Source: Rhizobium anhuiense (GTDB lineage Bacteria > Pseudomonadota > Alphaproteobacteria > Rhizobiales > Rhizobiaceae). From it: 64,000 nt of DNA. Shown here in pieces: positions 61,317 to 64,000 of this stretch. The position numbers and the translations under genes are program-made. Location: assembly GCF_003985145.1 (NCBI RefSeq), contig NZ_ML133528.1:186001-250000 (forward strand), read 5' to 3'. The notes below the pieces were generated by a model. That model did not search any database. It was not told the origin of the DNA and was given only the letters and a program-made list of their open reading frames with translations. Every line of letters begins with the position of its first letter. Position 1 is the first letter of the stretch.

Positions 61317-61813
61317 CGATGCTGGAAGCCTATCTGACGCTGAAACCGGAATTCGAAATCATCGCCATGGAGCGCGAGGATTGCCGCGATGTCGCCATCC
61401 TGCACGGCGAGCGCTTCGCCCGGCCCTGGGGCGACGGTGAATTTCACGGCCTGCTGATGCAGGACACCGTGTTCGGCTTCGTCGCGCGCCAGACCAACGC
61501 CATCCTGAAAAAGCCGCTTCCGGGGTTCATTCTTGCCCGCCATGTCGCCGGCGAGGCGGAGATCCTGACGATCGCCGTGCAGGCGAAGGTCGCCCGCGCC
61601 GGGCTTGGCTGGCGGCTGATGCAGGCGGCGATGCGCGAGGCGCGCGCCCGCGGCGGCGAGAGCATGTTTCTCGAGGTCGACAACGGCAACACGGCAGCGC
61701 TTGGCCTCTACCGCAAGCTCGGCTTCGAAAAAGTCGGCGAGCGCCAGGGTTACTACAAGCAGGAAAACGGCGCCCTCTCCACGGCGCTTGTCATGAAGCG
61801 CGTTCTTCGGTAG
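61313..61813 (+). CDS. rimI: RimI-type ribosomal-protein N-acetyltransferase
   Basis: A 166-residue GNAT protein. Motif A is ILTIAVQAKVARAGLGWRLMQAA near residues 83-105 (in part) and the C-terminal part has ESMFLEVDNGNTAALGLYRKLGFEKVG. Position directly after tsaB with an ATGA overlap identifies it as RimI, which acetylates the N-terminal alanine of bS18 in E. coli. Confidence 0.9.
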   Translation: MTMLEAYLTLKPEFEIIAMEREDCRDVAILHGERFARPWGDGEFHGLLMQDTVFGFVARQTNAILKKPLPGFILARHVAGEAEILTIAVQAKVARAGLGWRLMQAAMREARARGGESMFLEVDNGNTAALGLYRKLGFEKVGERQGYYKQENGALSTALVMKRVLR

Positions 61814-61895
61814 TTCCCTGTCAGCGAGATGACATGCAGGCCGGCGCGAACGCCGTGCGGCGTTGTCGAAACACGAATTTCTTTAAAGGCGGGCC

Positions 61896-62324
61896 ATGTC
61901 TGATGTAGCCAAGACCCTTGAGGAGCTTTGCACCGAACGCGGCATGCGCATGACCGAGCAGCGCCGCGTGATCGCGCGCATCCTGGAAGACTCGGAAGAC
62001 CATCCCGACGTCGAAGAGCTCTACCGCCGCTCGGTGAAGGTCGATGCGAAGATCTCGATCTCGACCGTCTACCGCACCGTGAAACTGTTCGAGGACGCGG
62101 GCATCATCGCCCGCCACGATTTCCGCGACGGGCGCTCGCGCTACGAAACGGTGCCGGAAGAACATCACGACCACCTGATCGACCTGAAGACCGGCACGGT
62201 GATCGAATTCCGTTCGCCCGAGATCGAGGCGTTGCAGGAGCGTATTGCCCGCGAGCATGGGTTCCGGCTGGTCGATCATCGTCTGGAGCTCTACGGCGTT
62301 CCGTTCAAAAAGGAAGACCTCTGA
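61896..62324 (+). CDS. fur: Fur-family metal-responsive regulator (Fur/Mur)
   Basis: A 142-residue repressor with a winged helix in the first half (ELCTERGMRMTEQRRVIARIL and SISTVYRTVKLFEDAG, recognition helix near residues 55-70) and a metal-binding dimerisation half with PEEHHDHLIDLKTG near 88-101 and EHGFRLVDHRLELYG. It has a single cysteine near the start and no CxxC structural zinc motif. In rhizobia and relatives the main Fur homologue mostly responds to manganese (Mur), while iron is sensed by RirA and Irr; that makes a Mur role likely here by inference. Confidence 0.9.
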   Translation: MSDVAKTLEELCTERGMRMTEQRRVIARILEDSEDHPDVEELYRRSVKVDAKISISTVYRTVKLFEDAGIIARHDFRDGRSRYETVPEEHHDHLIDLKTGTVIEFRSPEIEALQERIAREHGFRLVDHRLELYGVPFKKEDL

Positions 62325-62351
62325 AGCAATGGCAGCCCGGGAGACCAGTAT

Positions 62352-63149
62352 TTGATCGCCTGGCTGCGCATCGCCTTGGCCGCTGTCGTCATTCTCGCGG
62401 CCAGCATCGTGCTGATGCCGCTGCAGCTGCTGGCGCTCTATTTCGACTGGCGGCTGCGCCGCAGGCTTCCACGCGTCTGGCACCGCATCGTCTGCTATTG
62501 CCTCGGCATCCGCGTCCGCGTGACCGGCAGGCTGGAAGACCGCCGGCCGCTGATGCTCTGTTCCAACCATTCGTCCTGGATGGATATCATGGTGATGTCG
62601 GCCGTTGCCGACGTCGCCTTCATCGCCAAGATCGAGGTGCGCGACTGGCCGATCTTCGGCACGCTCGCCAAGCTGCAGAAGAGCGTCTTCGTCGTGCGCG
62701 AGGAGAGGCGCAAGACCGGTCACCAGGCAAACGAGATCGCCGGGCGCATGGCCGACGGCGAGATCGTCGTGCTCTTCCCCGAGGGCACGACCTCGGACGG
62801 CAACCGGCTGCTGGAGGTCAAGTCTTCGCTGTTCGGCGCCGCCGCGATGGCCGTGCCCTATTCGCCAACGGGAACCGTCGTGGTGCAGCCGGTGGCGGTT
62901 GCCTATACCCGCGTGCACGGTATCGCCATGGGCCGCTATCACAGGCCGCTCGCCGCCTGGCCGGGTGATATCGAACTCCTGCCGCATCTCCTCGATATCG
63001 TCCGATGCGGCGCCATCGACGCCGAGGTTTCCTTCGGCGAGGCGGTGGATTACCGCACCGAGACCAATCGCAAGGAGGTGAGCGCGACGATCGCCTTGCG
63101 CATCCGCAACCTCCTGAACAGCCGCCTGCGCGGGAGGGAAATCTCCTGA
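62352..63149 (+). CDS. olsA: Lyso-ornithine lipid O-acyltransferase
   Basis: A 265-residue membrane acyltransferase of the PlsC family that adds the second fatty acid to lyso-ornithine lipid made by OlsB. A membrane segment at residues 3-27 precedes the acyltransferase motif HSSWMD (His-x4-Asp) near 74-79, and FPEGTTSDGN near 140 is the second motif. The start is a TTG at 62352, giving MIAWLRIALA as I recall for OlsA of related rhizobia. It follows the Fur-like gene by 27 bases and precedes miaB. Confidence 0.9.
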   Translation: MIAWLRIALAAVVILAASIVLMPLQLLALYFDWRLRRRLPRVWHRIVCYCLGIRVRVTGRLEDRRPLMLCSNHSSWMDIMVMSAVADVAFIAKIEVRDWPIFGTLAKLQKSVFVVREERRKTGHQANEIAGRMADGEIVVLFPEGTTSDGNRLLEVKSSLFGAAAMAVPYSPTGTVVVQPVAVAYTRVHGIAMGRYHRPLAAWPGDIELLPHLLDIVRCGAIDAEVSFGEAVDYRTETNRKEVSATIALRIRNLLNSRLRGREIS

Positions 63150-63198
63150 AACAAGATTTCGATTTTCTCGGGCGGCAAAAACCACTAAATAGCGCGCC

Positions 63199-64000
63199 AT
63201 GACACAGGACAGCGCCCTTCTCCAGGCCCCGGAGGCAATCCCCGACGGCAGCAACAGCCGCAAGGTCTTCATCAAGACCTATGGCTGCCAGATGAACGTC
63301 TACGATTCGACGCGCATGAGCGATGCGCTCGCCCGTGACGGCTATGAGCCGACCGAAGACATGGAAGAGGCGGACCTCGTTCTGCTCAACACCTGTCACA
63401 TCAGAGAGAAGGCGGCCGAGAAAGTCTATTCGGCGCTGGGGCGGCTGCGCGAGATGAAAAAGAAGAAGGCGGCGGATGGCCGGGAGATGATGATCGGCGT
63501 TGCCGGCTGCGTCGCCCAGGCCGAAGGCGAGGAGATCCTGCGCCGGGCGCCTGCCGTCGACGTCGTCATCGGCCCGCAGACCTATCACCGCCTGCCGGAG
63601 GCGCTGCGCCGGGCCAAGCAGGGTCAACGCGTCGTCGATACGGAATATGCGATCGAGGACAAGTTCGAGCATCTGCCGATCCCCGAGAGCCGAAAGATCC
63701 GCGCCCGCGGCGTCACCGCTTTCCTGACGGTGCAGGAGGGCTGCGACAAGTTCTGCACGTTCTGCGTCGTGCCCTATACGCGCGGCTCGGAAGTATCGCG
63801 GCCGGTTTCCCAGATCGTCGAGGAAGCCGAAAAGCTCGTTGAGGGCGGGGTGCGCGAGATCACCCTGCTCGGGCAGAACGTCAATGCCTGGCACGGCGCC
63901 GGGCCGCGTGGCGAGGCGTGGAGCCTCGGCGACCTGCTCTACCGCCTTGCCGAGATCCCCGGCCTGGCGCGGCTGCGCTATACCACCAGCCATCCGCGCG
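63199..64000 (+). CDS. miaB: tRNA-2-methylthio-N6-dimethylallyladenosine synthase, C-terminus outside the window
   Basis: The first 267 codons of MiaB, a radical-SAM 4Fe-4S enzyme that adds a methylthio group to i6A37 in tRNA. The MTTase N-terminal domain has cysteines in KTYGCQMNVYDS (near residue 29), NTCHIREKAAEKVYS (near 65) and GVAGCVAQAEGEE (near 100), binding the first cluster. The radical SAM CxxxCxxC motif is CDKFCTFC near 180-187. The frame runs off the right edge without stop; the TRAM domain is not visible. The start ATG 63199 fits the length of relatives. Confidence 0.95.
   Translation, partial: MTQDSALLQAPEAIPDGSNSRKVFIKTYGCQMNVYDSTRMSDALARDGYEPTEDMEEADLVLLNTCHIREKAAEKVYSALGRLREMKKKKAADGREMMIGVAGCVAQAEGEEILRRAPAVDVVIGPQTYHRLPEALRRAKQGQRVVDTEYAIEDKFEHLPIPESRKIRARGVTAFLTVQEGCDKFCTFCVVPYTRGSEVSRPVSQIVEEAEKLVEGGVREITLLGQNVNAWHGAGPRGEAWSLGDLLYRLAEIPGLARLRYTTSHPR

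Noticed and set aside
1..64000. tRNA, rRNA, tmRNA, CRISPR arrays, insertion sequences, phage genes or integrase
   Set aside because: I looked in the intergenic regions and recognised none. Weakly conserved small RNAs cannot be excluded by eye.

Overview
The window is a stretch of high-GC alphaproteobacterial chromosome, most probably from the Rhizobium etli / R. leguminosarum group. The evidence is gene content and order: a rhizobial lptC-lptA-lptB-rpoN-hpf-ptsN block whose lptB, hpf and ptsN lengths (258, 191, 154 codons) match the classical ORF258/ORF191/ptsN, both ornithine-lipid genes (olsB, olsA), a malic enzyme fused to a phosphotransacetylase-like domain next to mutS and glnD, several chemoreceptors, and RIME-type palindromic repeats. 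No rRNA, tRNA, CRISPR, prophage or insertion sequence was recognised. Nearly all of the sequence is ordinary housekeeping chromosome.

Layout. 1-3.5 kb: a sensor histidine kinase cut by the window edge and a membrane chemoreceptor, both on the minus strand. 3.7-7.1 kb: rpmH-rnpA-yidC-engB from a clear promoter. 7.1-9.5 kb: cspA, two small uncharacterised genes and a soluble HisKA_2 kinase. 9.5-11.5 kb: a minus-strand ECF sigma / RskA-like anti-sigma / secreted fasciclin module, divergent from argB (11.6 kb). 12.6-17 kb: a PEP-mutase-like enzyme coupled to ada, a HAD nucleotidase, a secreted EF-hand protein behind a strong leader hairpin, and a LOG-family protein. 17.2-20 kb: dapD, dapE and a small membrane protein. 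20-23 kb: truA, fmt and def on the minus strand, with a FitAB/VapBC-like toxin-antitoxin pair between fmt and def. 23.1-29.7 kb: a globin-coupled chemoreceptor, rmuC, a PfkB sugar kinase and a Cache-type chemoreceptor.

29.7-36.1 kb (minus strand): ptsN, hpf, an EamA transporter, rpoN, lptB, lptA and lptC, linking LPS export, sigma-54, ribosome hibernation and the nitrogen PTS. The rpoN upstream region carries a sigma-70-like promoter whose start region is overlapped by an opposite-facing -24/-12 sigma-54 motif; this is the most interesting regulatory signal in the window. 36.3-44.7 kb: an S49 peptidase, ihfB, a LapA-domain protein, a GNAT and a CoxG-like protein, a Nudix hydrolase, two RNA methyltransferases, lspA (the last three translationally coupled) and a hybrid histidine kinase. 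44.7-57 kb: olsB, an AraC regulator, tme, mutS, a small unknown gene, glnD and murJ, then a RIME element and an M15-type peptidase gene interrupted by an in-frame stop. 57.6-64 kb (plus strand): a VOC protein, trpS, a universal stress protein, then nfuA, tsaB, rimI, a Fur/Mur regulator, olsA and a miaB that runs off the right edge.

Functionally the window joins envelope building (YidC, LspA, LptABC, MurJ, ornithine lipids, Dap pathway), translation and RNA modification (RpmH, RnpA, Def, Fmt, TruA, TrpS, TsaB, MiaB, methyltransferases), and nitrogen and stress control (RpoN, PtsN, GlnD, HPF, ECF sigma, histidine kinases). I did not find a clearly new multi-gene system. The best leads are the sigma-54 motif over the rpoN promoter, the leader hairpin of the EF-hand gene, the sigma/anti-sigma/fasciclin module, and the toxin-antitoxin pair inside the def-fmt-truA cluster.
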